Positions 18,177 to 27,834 are shown, numbered from the stretch's first letter. The stretch is 64,000 nt of DNA from Kosakonia sacchari SP1 (GCF_000300455.3 NZ_CP007215.2:2108001-2172000); one strand, 5' to 3'. Notes: a model not told the origin generated them from the sequence alone. A program made the numbers and translations.

Positions 18177-19862
18177 TTAACGATACAAATAAGTTGTTGC
18201 CAGCGCTTGCAGGGCAAGCGAAAGCTGCTGCAATGCGTCAAGTTGTTGGTCGATAGAGGCCTGTTGTTGTTCGCGCTCTTGTTGATAGGTGCTAATTAAG
18301 GTGCGTTGCTGATTAATTTGCTCTTCAAACTCATTACTCACGTTATTCAGTAAGGTTTGCAATTGCTCGTCGACAATTTCGGGCAAGGCTTTACGAAGCT
18401 CACTTTTGATGCCCGGGAACACACTATTCATCAGCTTATCGCGCGCTTTTTCCTCGGCGTTAAGTGAAGAGAAAAAGCGAATAATATCAGGCAAAAAGAC
18501 GATGGCTAACTCCAGCACCGGGTTGAGGACATTGGTGGTGATGGCCAGAATGGAGGATAGCACCCGGTAGGCTTTTCCTGCGCCTTCTTTACTGGGGAAC
18601 TTTTCACTGAGGGTTTCGACGAAACCGCTGACAGCTTTCAACTTTCCTTCTGTTTTATCAGCAATATTTTTCGCCCAGTTATCATCCAGCGCCACCATCG
18701 TGTTATTACTTTGGGCGAGGCTGACGGCTATCTCTTCGACCAACTCGGCAGAAATCTGGTCCATTTCTCGTTTTAATGTGTTCGTTAAATTCGAACGCAT
18801 AATGTCGACAATTTCTCGCTCCAGTGCAGAAGGGGCGTTGCTGGTGGCGGTGAGCTTAGCCAGACGATCAAGTTGGTTATGCAGATCGCTATCAATCGCG
18901 TTGATAATGCGGGTGATCAGCGGCCCGGAATAGCGCCAGGTCAGTTCTTGCTGCGTGCGATTACGTTGCCTGAGCAGATCTTCCAGCGCCTGTTCTAACG
19001 AAACAATGGCATTATCATTATCTTTTTTGCTGTTTTTAACGACATTGCTGGCAAAGTTAATTTGACTGAGCAAATCGATATTCTGATCTTTTAGCCGATC
19101 GATAAACAGATTGTGGAATAACCGCTCGGGATCAATCGCGACAAGGGTATCATAAAAAGCCGTGGCCGATTTATTGTCCAGCGGAATAACGCTCATGTCT
19201 TTATCAAAATAGAGTTGCAGTTGCTCTTCAAGAAACCCCGAAACTTCCTGAACCTGTTCTGGCGCACGTAAATTGGTCTTGCTCAGAACGAAGGAAAAAT
19301 CGCTGTCGAAGGTTTTGATACTGTCGAGATGACGCAACATGGATTGTGTTACGGTTCCATCTTCAACGCTTGTGACCACAATGAAATGCGCACCGCGCGG
19401 AAGATAATAGGCCAGCGCTTTATTATGATTTTCCAGTGACGAGCCATAGCCAGGCATATCCACCAGCACTAAAGGTGCGATTGCTTTCAGCGCGGGGCTG
19501 TCGATATGCAGGCGCAAATGTGAGTAATCCGCTGAGTTTTTATTGACTTCAGCCAGAGCCTCTACTGGCAAACGCTCTTCGCTGCCATCATGGCGGATGG
19601 CTTGCAGCCAGGGGTTTTCGCCATAATGCAGTTCCGTCGCCAGTTCTGTTTCCGGCGCGATCCCCACTGGCAGGATATCCATGCCCAAAAAGGTGTTGAG
19701 CAGCGTACTTTTACCGGCGCTGAACGCGCCAATGACCGGGAGCAGAAGTTCGGTATTTTCAAGTTGCGAGAGAAATGCGCGATCCCAGGCAAGTTCTGAT
19801 CCCTGCATAAGCGTAGTTAGCTTCTGCATATATTCTGTAAATTGCTGCTGTGTGTTAAGCAT
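18177..19862 (-). CDS. Dynamin-like GTPase (first gene of operon)
   Basis: A 561-residue dynamin-family protein that heads the operon. The P-loop GAFSAGKSTLLN lies at 45-56, G3 VDMPGYG at 134-140 and a variant G4 SKTN at 194-197, so guanine specificity may be relaxed. A hydrophobic stretch near residues 430-465 (ITTNVLNPVLELAIVFLP) could be the membrane-binding paddle. The C-terminal 60 residues are Gln-rich and predicted helical. AAAGGGA lies about 10 bases upstream of the start. It is the least unlike LeoA-type proteins by layout, but I did not align them. Confidence 0.88.
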   Translation of the reverse strand: MLNTQQQFTEYMQKLTTLMQGSELAWDRAFLSQLENTELLLPVIGAFSAGKSTLLNTFLGMDILPVGIAPETELATELHYGENPWLQAIRHDGSEERLPVEALAEVNKNSADYSHLRLHIDSPALKAIAPLVLVDMPGYGSSLENHNKALAYYLPRGAHFIVVTSVEDGTVTQSMLRHLDSIKTFDSDFSFVLSKTNLRAPEQVQEVSGFLEEQLQLYFDKDMSVIPLDNKSATAFYDTLVAIDPERLFHNLFIDRLKDQNIDLLSQINFASNVVKNSKKDNDNAIVSLEQALEDLLRQRNRTQQELTWRYSGPLITRIINAIDSDLHNQLDRLAKLTATSNAPSALEREIVDIMRSNLTNTLKREMDQISAELVEEIAVSLAQSNNTMVALDDNWAKNIADKTEGKLKAVSGFVETLSEKFPSKEGAGKAYRVLSSILAITTNVLNPVLELAIVFLPDIIRFFSSLNAEEKARDKLMNSVFPGIKSELRKALPEIVDEQLQTLLNNVSNEFEEQINQQRTLISTYQQEREQQQASIDQQLDALQQLSLALQALATTYLYR

Positions 19863-20236
19863 TAATACATCGTCCCTTTTAGCAAGTTCGTCGCAATAGC
19901 TACGCGAAGGTCGTTCGATGGCGGATAAATACGCTGTTGTTTTTTCTTGTCAGCGCCAGGTTTGGCTAAACAAGCGCCAAATCGATTATTGACTCCCGGA
20001 AACAACAGGGGAAACCCGGAAGTTCAAGGGGATAAACGTTATCATCGCGTTGTGACAGCCTGTGTCAGTGGCTATATTTGGCATCGGCACTAAAAAGAAA
20101 AAGTTAAATTTTTTTACACATGAAAAGGAAATAACGGACAGCGCATGACCGTTATTTCCCTCTGGGTCTGATGATACGCGCGCACGCGCATTGTCACAGG
20201 ATATTTTGCTCGTTATGCCGTGCGAATATGCCTCTT
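19863..20236. other. Upstream region of the dynamin operon
   Basis: About 370 bases between the first dynamin gene and the end of the antiporter gene. No gene is supported. It must contain the dynamin operon promoter; AT-rich tracts near 20080-20130 are candidates. It also holds the stem-loop at 20127-20159. Confidence 0.5.
20122..20159 (-). terminator. Stem-loop after the antiporter gene, probable terminator
   Basis: GGAAATAACGG (20127-20137) and CCGTTATTTCC (20149-20159) pair perfectly around an 11-base loop. Read on the minus strand, TTTTC follows the stem. It lies about 80 bases beyond the antiporter stop codon. Confidence 0.55.
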
Positions 20237-21550
20237 TCAGCGCTGTTCCTGTTTTCGCCGCAGGGTGAGTAACGGTGTGACCGAAATCCCATGTACCAGC
20301 ACGCTCAGCGTCACAATAGTGATGGCGATATCGGTAATCGCCCCCGCATTCTGCAGGCCATGCGTCCAGGCATAGGCAATATAGTTAAGACTACCGATCC
20401 CGCGAATGCCCAGCCAGCCAAGACTTAACCGATGCAGCACGGATTCACCCGAACGCCAGGTCAGCAACCAGACGGCGAGGGGACGGATGAGGATAAACAC
20501 GGTGAAGGCCAGCAGCAGCGCGTTGGCATCCCAGTGGCGTGACAGTGTCACACCAAGCACGATCACCAGCCCGGCGGCCAGCAGCCGCTCAACGGTATCG
20601 CCAAAGGAGAGCGCATCGCCCACCACCAGACCCACGGATTTGATCGGGTTATGCTCTTCGAGCCCGTGCCGGGTATGCGGATTCACCTGCATCTCGGCGG
20701 GCAGGTCGTGATCATCCTCGCTGCTATGGCGTTTTTGTACGCTCATCTCCGCGCTACGCAGGCCGATACCGGCAGCGAACGCCGCAAGGAAACCGGATGC
20801 GCTGAGCATCATCGCCAGCGAAAAGCTCAGGCAAATCAGCGCCAGCGCAATAAAGTCGCTGGGTGCCACTTCCCCCTGAGCATGGCGTGAGCGCGTGGCG
20901 ACTAGGCCAATTAAGCGTCCGAGAACAAAACCGATACCCAGCCCGCCAACTAGCGCCCAGAGCAGATCGACACTCAGCCAGTGAAGCCACTCATCGGCGC
21001 TGATTGTGCCTCCGGCTTTTTGCCAGATCAGCGCCAGCATCAAAAAAGGCAGCGCGGTGCCATCATTGAGACCCGCTTCACTGGAGAGTGCGATGCGCAG
21101 GCGGTCATCATCCTGCGCGTCGTTAATGGCGACCAGGCTTGCCAGCACCGGATCGGTAGGGGCGAGAATGGCTGCCAGCGCCAGCGATAATGGCCACGAC
21201 AGATTGGCCATAAAATGGGCGGCGACCATAATCCCGGCAATGGTCAACAGCATTGCGGGCAGCGCCAGTACGATGCCCATGCGCCAGTAAGGCGAGGCCA
21301 GCGGCAGGCGGATTTTGAGCCCGGTGATAAACAGCGACGCCGCCATTGCCATTTCGGTTATCCGGCTGGTAAGCGGGGCTTGGCGAACAATATCGATGCC
21401 AATCAGCCCCAGCATCCACGGCCCGCAGGCAATGCCTACCAGCAAATAGAGGCCAAAAATGGGCACCGGGACACGGCTTATCCAGCCGTAAGAGAGAGAC
21501 ATAAACAACAACAAACAACCCGCCGCAGCGGTCCAGGCCAGATATTCCAT
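20237..21550 (-). CDS. CPA1-family cation:proton antiporter
   Basis: An inner-membrane Na+(K+)/H+ antiporter of the CPA1 (NhaP-like) family, about 437 residues and 11-13 hydrophobic segments. Typical motifs are ILAPTDPVLASLV and SSEAGLNDGTALPF, which hold the transport acids. A charged loop (SSEDDHDLPAEMQVNPHTRH) sits between the transport halves. I chose the ATG at 21550, which follows GGGAGGT; the spacing is only 3 bases, so the ATG at 21571 is an alternative. The open frame continues further upstream but loses family resemblance. Such antiporters handle pH or salt stress. Downstream of the phosphoketolase gene on the same strand, with a stem-loop between them. Confidence 0.85.
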   Translation of the reverse strand: MEYLAWTAAAGCLLLFMSLSYGWISRVPVPIFGLYLLVGIACGPWMLGLIGIDIVRQAPLTSRITEMAMAASLFITGLKIRLPLASPYWRMGIVLALPAMLLTIAGIMVAAHFMANLSWPLSLALAAILAPTDPVLASLVAINDAQDDDRLRIALSSEAGLNDGTALPFLMLALIWQKAGGTISADEWLHWLSVDLLWALVGGLGIGFVLGRLIGLVATRSRHAQGEVAPSDFIALALICLSFSLAMMLSASGFLAAFAAGIGLRSAEMSVQKRHSSEDDHDLPAEMQVNPHTRHGLEEHNPIKSVGLVVGDALSFGDTVERLLAAGLVIVLGVTLSRHWDANALLLAFTVFILIRPLAVWLLTWRSGESVLHRLSLGWLGIRGIGSLNYIAYAWTHGLQNAGAITDIAITIVTLSVLVHGISVTPLLTLRRKQEQR

Positions 21551-21625
21551 ACACCTCCCGAGCAAAATCATCGTCTTAACAGGTATAGCTGCTACCAAAA
21601 GATGCGCCAGCAATGAGCCCCCAAT

Positions 21626-21660
21626 GCAAACACGCCGTGCGTCGTGAACGGCGTGTTTGC
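21626..21660 (-). terminator. Perfect 13-bp stem-loop after the phosphoketolase gene
   Basis: GCAAACACGCCGT (21626-21638) pairs with ACGGCGTGTTTGC (21648-21660) around a 9-base loop. There is no T run, so it may end transcription weakly or separate the phosphoketolase mRNA from the antiporter mRNA. Confidence 0.45.
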
Positions 21661-21703
21661 TGCTTAATGCAGGGGGCATGACACGTGCGGGCTGGGTGCC
21701 TGT

Positions 21704-24097
21704 TTACTCCGGTGCGTTGCCGTCGCCTTGCTGTGATGGCCATTTCCAGTTCTGCACTTCAGGCAAATCTTCGCCATATTCGCGAACATACTGATGGTGC
21801 GCGGCAATTTTTTGCGCCAGATCCTCAAGGATGTCATCCGCGTTGCCCTGCAACGACGGCACGCGCAAAATCGCCTCCTGCGCCAGGTGAAAACGATCCA
21901 GTTCATTGAGCACGGTCATATCAAACGGCGTGGTGGTGGTGCCTTCTTCCATAAAGCCGTGCACGTGAAAATGACGGTGATTGTTACGCTGATAAGTGAG
22001 GCGGTGAATCAGGCTCGGGTAGCCGTGGAAGGCAAAAATCACCGGCTTATCAGCAGTAAAAATCGCTTCGAAGGCCTCTTCGCTCAGGCCATGTGGATGC
22101 TGATCCTGGGTTTGCAGCGCCATTAAATCCACGACGTTTACCACCTGAATACGCAGCCTGGGCAGGTAATGGCGCAGCAGATCGACCGCAGCGAGGGTTT
22201 CCATGGTCGGCACATCGCCGGCGCAGGCCATCACTACATCCGGGGTTTCATCAGGCGGCACGTTGCCGGCCCAGGACCAGATCCCCATTCCCGCGGCGCA
22301 GTGTTTTGCCGCCTCGTCGGGATTGAGCCACTGAGGCGCAGGCTGTTTCCCCGCCACGATGACATTAATGCGATCCCAGGTTTTCAGGCAGTGGTCGGCA
22401 ACACACAACAGCGTGTTGGCATCGGGCGGTAGATAAATGCGCACAACATCCGCTTTTTTATTGGCGACATGATCGATAAAACCGGGGTCCTGATGGCTGT
22501 AACCATTGTGATCCTGGCGCCAGACATGCGAGGAGAGTAGGTAGTTGAGTGACGATATCGGTGCGCGCCAGGGCAGGCTGCGCGTCACTTTTAACCACTT
22601 CGCATGCTGGTTAAACATCGAGTCGACAATATGAATAAACGCCTCATAACAGTTGAACAGCCCGTGACGCCCGGTCAGCAAATAGCCCTCAAGCCAGCCC
22701 TGGCATTGATGTTCGCTCAGGATCTCCATCACCCGGCCATCGCGCGCCAGTTGTTCATCATAGGGTTTAAGCGGCTCCTGCCAGGTGCGATTCGTTACGT
22801 CGAACACTTTGCTCAACCGGTTTGAAGCCGTTTCGTCGGGGCCAAACAGCCGGAAATTGTCGCGGTTGTGTTCGAAAATAGCGGCCAGATAGGCGCCCAG
22901 CGCGGCAGTGGATTCCGCCTGCGTTTCGCCCGGTAAGCTCACTTCGACGGCGTAGTGATGCAGGTCTGGCGTCACCAGCTCCCGGCGTAAACGACCGCCG
23001 TTGGCCCACGGCGACGCGCCCATGCGCTTGTCGCCTACCGGTGCCAGTGCTTGTAGTTCTGTTTTGAGTTGCCCTGATGCATCGAAAAGATCGTCTGGCT
23101 GATAGCTGCACATCCACTGTTCCAGCAGTTGTCGGTGTTCATCGTTTTCACGGCATGACGAGACCGGAACCTGGTGCGCGCGCCAGAAATCCTCCACTTT
23201 CTTACCATCGACTGTCTGCGGGCCTGTCCAGCCTTTGGGGCTGCGCAAAATGATCATCGGCCAGCGCGGCACGGTGGTCTGCGCGTTGCCGCTTCGCGCC
23301 TGTTGCTGATAGTCACGGATGCTGTTCAGCGCCTGCTCCAGCGTTTGTGCCATCAGGCGGTGCATTCTTGCCGGTTCATGTCCGCTGACAAACAGCGGTT
23401 CGTAGCCGTAGCCGCGAAAAAGTTGTTGTAAATCATCATCGCTGGTGCGCCCGAGAAGCGTAGGGTTGGCAATTTTGTACCCGTTCAGGTGCAGGATCGG
23501 CAGCACCGCGCCGTCGCGGGCGGCGTTAAGAAATTTTATGCCGTGCCAGCTGGAGGCCAGCGGGCCGGTTTCCGCTTCGCCATCGCCAATCACGCAGGCG
23601 GCAATCAGGGACGGGTTATCGAACACCGCGCCAAACGCATGAGAGAGTGAGTAACCCAGCTCGCCGCCTTCGTTAATCGAGCCCGGCGTTTCGGGAGCGG
23701 CGTGGCTGGGAATGCCGCCGGGGAAGGAAAATTGCCGGAACAGTTTCTTCATGCCCTCGGCGTTCTGGCTTATCTGCGGGTAGATTTCGCTGTAGCTCCC
23801 CTCAAGCCAGGTGTTGGCCACCATGCCTGGCCCGCCATGGCCGGGGCCACAGATATAAATCATATCGAGATCGCGCTGGCGAATGGCGCGGTTGAGATGT
23901 ACATAGATAAAATTCAGCCCCGGCGTGGTTCCCCAGTGGCCGAGCAGGCGCGGTTTGATGTGTTCCGGCCTGAGTGGCTCGCGCAGTAGCGGGTTATCCA
24001 GCAGGTAGATTTGCCCGACAGAGAGATAATTGGCCGCGCGCCAGTAGCGATCAAGCAGCTGAATTTCGTGGTCAGAGAGAGACGATATCTGTGTCAT
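21704..24097 (-). CDS. Phosphoketolase (xylulose-5-phosphate/fructose-6-phosphate)
   Basis: Thiamine-diphosphate enzyme that splits xylulose 5-phosphate (and often fructose 6-phosphate) with phosphate into acetyl phosphate and glyceraldehyde 3-phosphate or erythrose 4-phosphate. The 797-residue length is normal. The N-terminal domain has [17 protein letters not shown] (52-70), [17 protein letters not shown] (84-100) and the cofactor motif GDGEAETGP (171-179). A GGAAAGC box precedes the start. Phosphoketolase is common in lactic acid bacteria and bifidobacteria and scattered in enterobacteria. It could shorten the route from pentoses to acetyl phosphate. No kinase or phosphotransacetylase gene lies beside it. 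Confidence 0.95.
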   Translation of the reverse strand: MTQISSLSDHEIQLLDRYWRAANYLSVGQIYLLDNPLLREPLRPEHIKPRLLGHWGTTPGLNFIYVHLNRAIRQRDLDMIYICGPGHGGPGMVANTWLEGSYSEIYPQISQNAEGMKKLFRQFSFPGGIPSHAAPETPGSINEGGELGYSLSHAFGAVFDNPSLIAACVIGDGEAETGPLASSWHGIKFLNAARDGAVLPILHLNGYKIANPTLLGRTSDDDLQQLFRGYGYEPLFVSGHEPARMHRLMAQTLEQALNSIRDYQQQARSGNAQTTVPRWPMIILRSPKGWTGPQTVDGKKVEDFWRAHQVPVSSCRENDEHRQLLEQWMCSYQPDDLFDASGQLKTELQALAPVGDKRMGASPWANGGRLRRELVTPDLHHYAVEVSLPGETQAESTAALGAYLAAIFEHNRDNFRLFGPDETASNRLSKVFDVTNRTWQEPLKPYDEQLARDGRVMEILSEHQCQGWLEGYLLTGRHGLFNCYEAFIHIVDSMFNQHAKWLKVTRSLPWRAPISSLNYLLSSHVWRQDHNGYSHQDPGFIDHVANKKADVVRIYLPPDANTLLCVADHCLKTWDRINVIVAGKQPAPQWLNPDEAAKHCAAGMGIWSWAGNVPPDETPDVVMACAGDVPTMETLAAVDLLRHYLPRLRIQVVNVVDLMALQTQDQHPHGLSEEAFEAIFTADKPVIFAFHGYPSLIHRLTYQRNNHRHFHVHGFMEEGTTTTPFDMTVLNELDRFHLAQEAILRVPSLQGNADDILEDLAQKIAAHHQYVREYGEDLPEVQNWKWPSQQGDGNAPE

Positions 24098-24235
24098 GCT
24101 TTCCTCGCGTCGTCAGAAGGTAAACCAGGCGTTGCCCTTGCAGGCGAACAAATTTCCCTTTAAGCCTGGCACACCGTGTTTTCTGATGACGAAATGAACA
24201 GAATCACGCTCCCTTTTTCGCCCAAAACCGGACGA

Positions 24236-25126
24236 TCAACCGGGTCCTTCACTGCCCGCGGCCAGCAGCGGAACCACCACATCGCTGATGGGCGTGGCAA
24301 TGCCATGTGTGCGACCATAGCGCTGCACCACGCCGTTACGGATATCCCACTCCAGCGGGCGATTCGCCTGGCGGTCGGCGAGAATTGATGTGCCTAAATC
24401 CGCTGGCGCACGGTGAAAACCGTCAACTATCTCCTGGGCCACGTTATCGCTGAGCACCGCGCCTTCCGCCCGCGCAACCCTCAGGCATTCGCGCAGGTAC
24501 GCCAACGCCAGCGCGGTAATATCCTCGCGCGAGAACATGCCGGCGCGGCGATTGGCGAGCACCATCAGACCGGCGACCGCATTTTGCAACAGTTTGCGCC
24601 AGGCGATCGAGGTAAAATCCGCGGATAATTCAACCGCGCAGCGTGTATCGCGAAGCGCTTTCACCACCCGTTTTGCCTGCGGCACATCCGGCAGCGTCAG
24701 GCGCGGTTTGGCGCGCAACCAGACAGACGCATCCGGCTCGCGCTGCGCCGGGAACCAGACGACGGACGGCAGCACGCTTGCGCCGTTAACCAGCGGCGCC
24801 AGCTGACTTTTCTGCTCGACACCGTTTTGCAGCGCGCATACAACGGTGTTTTCATCGCATAACGTCGCCAGCCAGCCGGCGCTCTGTGCAACTTGCGTGG
24901 TTTTCACCGCCACAAATACCAGATCGAACGGCTTGTCCAGTGCTGCCGGATCGCTCAATACCGGGCCGGGCACCACAATTTCCCCCTCATCGTGGCGCAG
25001 AATTAACTGTTGGTGCGCGGTACGCCCGCATAAAACGGGCGCGCGGCCCACTTCATGCAGCGCCGCCGCGATAGTGGTGCCGATAGCCCCCGGGCCAAGC
25101 AGCGCAATTGTCGGAAAATCAGACAT
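24236..25126 (-). CDS. Ketopantoate reductase family (PanE/ApbA-like) oxidoreductase
   Basis: A 296-residue NADP-dependent reductase of the PanE family. The Rossmann motif ALLGPGAIGTTIAAAL is at about residues 7-22; the central part has ALQNGVEQ and the C-terminal domain has the helix with TSIAWRKLLQNAVAG carrying the catalytic lysine. I chose the ATG at 25126 with AGGAG 7-8 bases upstream; the frame before it lies in the next gene's end region. Family members reduce 2-ketopantoate or other 2-keto acids. The main panE of enterobacteria lies elsewhere, so this is likely a paralogue. It follows the DMT transporter gene by 20 bases and probably shares its transcript. Confidence 0.85.
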   Translation of the reverse strand: MSDFPTIALLGPGAIGTTIAAALHEVGRAPVLCGRTAHQQLILRHDEGEIVVPGPVLSDPAALDKPFDLVFVAVKTTQVAQSAGWLATLCDENTVVCALQNGVEQKSQLAPLVNGASVLPSVVWFPAQREPDASVWLRAKPRLTLPDVPQAKRVVKALRDTRCAVELSADFTSIAWRKLLQNAVAGLMVLANRRAGMFSREDITALALAYLRECLRVARAEGAVLSDNVAQEIVDGFHRAPADLGTSILADRQANRPLEWDIRNGVVQRYGRTHGIATPISDVVVPLLAAGSEGPG

Positions 25127-25146
25127 GGTGAGTTCTCCTGATGTGG

Positions 25147-25974
25147 TTAACCAATCATTACCGTGCCGGTCGCAATCACCGTGCACGCCAGCACTTTTCT
25201 TAGCGTTAAGGTTTCGCCGAGGAACAGATAACCCAGTAGCGCGGCAAACAAGACGCTGGTTTCACGCAGCGCGGAGACAGCCCCCATTGGCGCGGTCGCC
25301 ATCGCAAAAATAATGATGCCGTAAGCCAGTAGCGAAACCAGCCCGCCGGTGGCCGCACGCACTACGCCTGGCCGCCAGCGCAGTAAACTTTTGGCGTCGC
25401 GAAGCCCGATATAGAGCGCGGGCATCAGCGCGCCCCATAACGCGCTCATCCACACGGTATAGGCGATCGCATCACCGGCGATGCGCACGCCAATGCCATC
25501 CACCACGCTATAGGCAGCGATAAACGCGCCAGTGGCCAGCGAATATTTCAGACCCGGTAGCGCCAGTCGGCGGTGTTGCAGGGCAAGCAGCAGAATACCG
25601 CCGGAAATCAACCCAATGCCAGCCAGCGCGTTCACGGCCACCTTTTCCCCGGCAAACAGCGCCGCCGCCGAGGTCACCATCAGCGGTGAAGAACCGCGCG
25701 CAATCGGGTAGGTTTGCCCGAGATCGCCGCTCTGATAACTGCGTACCAGACACAGGTTATAGCCGACATGCAGCAGCGCTGACAGCAGCGCGTATTTCCA
25801 ACTGGCATAAGCCGGTAATGGCAAAAACGGTGCCACGACAACGCAGGTGAGGGCTATCGTCGCGCACATGATGGTCATCGACCATAACCGATCCGTGCCG
25901 CCGCGTAAGAGCGTATTCCAGCTGGCATGGAGCAGCGCGGCGAATAACGTCAGCAAAACAAGGTAAGTGGGCAT
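25147..25974 (-). CDS. DMT-superfamily (EamA) transporter
   Basis: A 275-residue inner-membrane protein with ten hydrophobic segments, two EamA repeats. The second repeat ends with ALLGYLFLGETLTLRKVLAC, a common EamA signature. Such proteins export amino acids or metabolites. It heads a two-gene unit with the ketopantoate-reductase-like gene, 57 bases downstream of a palindrome shared with the LysR gene promoter. A substrate linked to the reductase is plausible but not shown. Confidence 0.85.
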   Translation of the reverse strand: MPTYLVLLTLFAALLHASWNTLLRGGTDRLWSMTIMCATIALTCVVVAPFLPLPAYASWKYALLSALLHVGYNLCLVRSYQSGDLGQTYPIARGSSPLMVTSAAALFAGEKVAVNALAGIGLISGGILLLALQHRRLALPGLKYSLATGAFIAAYSVVDGIGVRIAGDAIAYTVWMSALWGALMPALYIGLRDAKSLLRWRPGVVRAATGGLVSLLAYGIIIFAMATAPMGAVSALRETSVLFAALLGYLFLGETLTLRKVLACTVIATGTVMIG

Positions 25975-26026
25975 GTATCGATGCTAATCAGCACATGCCC
26001 GGATGAAAAGTGAAGTGTCGTCATTT

Positions 26027-26050
26027 AAGCATGAGTAAATACTCATGCTT
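26027..26050. promoter_or_regulatory. Palindrome upstream of the DMT transporter gene, probable LysR site
   Basis: AAGCATGAGTA and TACTCATGCTT flank two bases, overlapping the LysR stop codon and 53 bases upstream of the transporter start. The core ATGAGTAAATACTCAT (26031-26046) is nearly the same as a core in front of the LysR gene (26971-26986). It could also form a terminator stem for the LysR gene. Confidence 0.6.
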
Positions 26051-26954
26051 AGCGATAGTTAAGTTGTGCCTGTTGTGATTCTGCCAACAGCCAGCTGCGG
26101 AAAGTCACAATGTGCGGTTGCGTTTCGATCCCCTGCGGGCAGACAAAATAATAGGCGGCGGGCGACGGAAAAGGGACGTCAAAAAGCCGCACCAGCGAGC
26201 CATCGGCAATCTCTTTTTCAACGTGCCCACTGCGCGCCAGCGCAATGCCCTGGCCCAGTAACGCGGCTTCAATGGTCATATTGGTATCGGCGAAACGCAC
26301 GTTTTCGTGCAGCACGTCGGTGTTGACGCCAACCTGCTTAAACCAGGCGTCCCATTTGGGAACCAGATTGGCGCCATCGCGCGTCAGCAGCGGGTAGCGC
26401 AGCAGTTCGGCCGGTTCATCCGGTGTGCCAAAACGCTGCAAAAGTGCCGGGCTGGCGACCGGGAAAAGCTGCTCGCGGAACATAAATTCCGTGTGCAGCG
26501 CCGGATAATTCCCGTGACCAAAGCGGATCGCCACATCGGCATCGGTGCTGGCGAAATTAATGGCCTGATCGGTGCTCTCCAGCGTCACCAGAATTTCCGG
26601 GTGTAAGCGCGCCAGGCCCGGCAAACGCGGTAGCAACCATTTCAGTGCGAAAGAGTAGGTGGTGTTGACGCGCAGTCGCACCCGGCCTTTTTGCTCGCGC
26701 AAATCCGCCAGCGTGGTTTCCAGCTTGCTGAAAAATTCACGCACCAGCGGCGCAAGCGCGGCACCGGCGGGCGTCAGGCTGAGGGTCTTTCCACGCTGAA
26801 ACAGCGGCAATCCCCAGATTTCCTCCAGGTTTTTCAGCTGGTGGCTGATGGCACTTTGCGTAATACACAGCTCTTCTGCCGCCGCGGTAAAGGTGGGGTG
26901 GCGGGTCGCTACTTCAAATGCGCGCAGTGTCGCAGTGGGGGGGAGATCACGCAT
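26049..26954 (-). CDS. LysR-family regulator, GcvA-like
   Basis: A 301-residue LysR-type regulator of the GcvA/AmpR branch. The helix-turn-helix lies at about residues 17-45 (TFTAAAEELCITQSAISHQL), followed by the linker helix and an effector-binding domain (RVNTTYSFALKWLLPRL onward). LysR proteins bind a co-inducer and usually control a neighbouring gene and themselves. The same 16-base palindrome core occurs just before its start and before the DMT transporter gene, so it probably controls the transporter-reductase pair. The effector is not known. Confidence 0.9.
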   Translation of the reverse strand: MRDLPPTATLRAFEVATRHPTFTAAAEELCITQSAISHQLKNLEEIWGLPLFQRGKTLSLTPAGAALAPLVREFFSKLETTLADLREQKGRVRLRVNTTYSFALKWLLPRLPGLARLHPEILVTLESTDQAINFASTDADVAIRFGHGNYPALHTEFMFREQLFPVASPALLQRFGTPDEPAELLRYPLLTRDGANLVPKWDAWFKQVGVNTDVLHENVRFADTNMTIEAALLGQGIALARSGHVEKEIADGSLVRLFDVPFPSPAAYYFVCPQGIETQPHIVTFRSWLLAESQQAQLNYR

Positions 26955-26970
26955 TATACGGTTCCTGTTA

Positions 26971-26986
26971 ATGAGCTAATGCTCAT
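26971..26986. promoter_or_regulatory. Palindrome upstream of the LysR gene, probable autoregulatory site
   Basis: ATGAGCTAATGCTCAT is a palindrome with 6-base arms, 16 bases upstream of the LysR start codon. It shares ATGAG-N6-CTCAT with the site in front of the DMT gene. Confidence 0.55.
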
Positions 26987-27045
26987 AACACCCTATGCCG
27001 AAACCGTAGTGAAAGCTACGCGAACCGAACAATAAACCACCGCGA

Positions 27046-27834
27046 TCAGAGCAGGGTAACGGTGCTGGCTAACCAGCCAGGCAGGTTTTCCCGGTACCAT
27101 TCGAGATAGCGTGGGAGATCGGTTTTTTGCCGCGCAGCAAGTAACGTGACCACTTCGGTGACAATCCACGCTTTGGCGATGGCAATCTCCCGGCCGAGTT
27201 CGCGCGGTGCTGCATGATCCGCAATACGACAATAGCGCTCGGCAAGTGCCTGAAAAGCGTTTGTGGTGCCCATCCCTTTTATCAGCGGCGCGAGGTCAAT
27301 CGCCGGGCTTCCCATGGAAAAGCGTTCCCAGTCGAAGAGCACCAGCTCGCCGTTATCCCTGCGCCCCCAGTTGCCCGCATTGCTGTCGCCGGAAAGTAAA
27401 CCTACTTGGCGAAATAGCACCTCGCTAGATTGCTGAAAACGGCGCAGTTGTTGCGATGCCTGTTCCGGCAACGCCAGCAGCGCCAGCGATTTTTCCAGTG
27501 CGTAAACTGACCATGTATGCGTGTGATAGCGCCATGACGCATCGGGCGAAAAGCGATGCAAGCGAGCCAGCATGGCTAACGTCTCATCGCCTGCCACGGT
27601 ATCCTGAGAAACCGGGTGGGGAATATACTCAAGCCTTAGTAGACGCCGCGCAGGATCGGCAAATAGCAGCTTTGGCGAGGCAATCTTTGCTGCGTTGAGC
27701 CGCTGCGCCGCATGGTGATAGAAAGCATACTCGATGTCACTGACCGGATATTTTTCAATGACGCGCTGGCCTTGCTCATCAACAAAAAGCGCCACGTTTG
27801 CGGCGCCCATTTTTGATAAATCCTGAACTGACAT
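27046..27834 (-). CDS. Aminoglycoside-phosphotransferase-fold (APH/choline kinase-like) kinase
   Basis: A 262-residue kinase of the APH fold. The catalytic loop is LLSGDSNAGNWGRRDNGEL, close to HGDxxxxN but with Ser in place of His, and the metal-binding segment is VLFDWERFSMGSPAIDLAPL. That pattern is found in small-molecule kinases such as choline or sugar kinases as well as in antibiotic kinases. Nothing shows resistance activity. A weak AAAGGG box sits just before the ATG at 27834. It is a single gene between the LysR gene and a small AraC gene on the same strand. Confidence 0.75.
   Translation of the reverse strand: MSVQDLSKMGAANVALFVDEQGQRVIEKYPVSDIEYAFYHHAAQRLNAAKIASPKLLFADPARRLLRLEYIPHPVSQDTVAGDETLAMLARLHRFSPDASWRYHTHTWSVYALEKSLALLALPEQASQQLRRFQQSSEVLFRQVGLLSGDSNAGNWGRRDNGELVLFDWERFSMGSPAIDLAPLIKGMGTTNAFQALAERYCRIADHAAPRELGREIAIAKAWIVTEVVTLLAARQKTDLPRYLEWYRENLPGWLASTVTLL

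Noticed and set aside
21571-21679. N-terminal extension of the antiporter
   Set aside because: The added residues do not resemble the family and contain no membrane segment; a shorter start fits the first helix.
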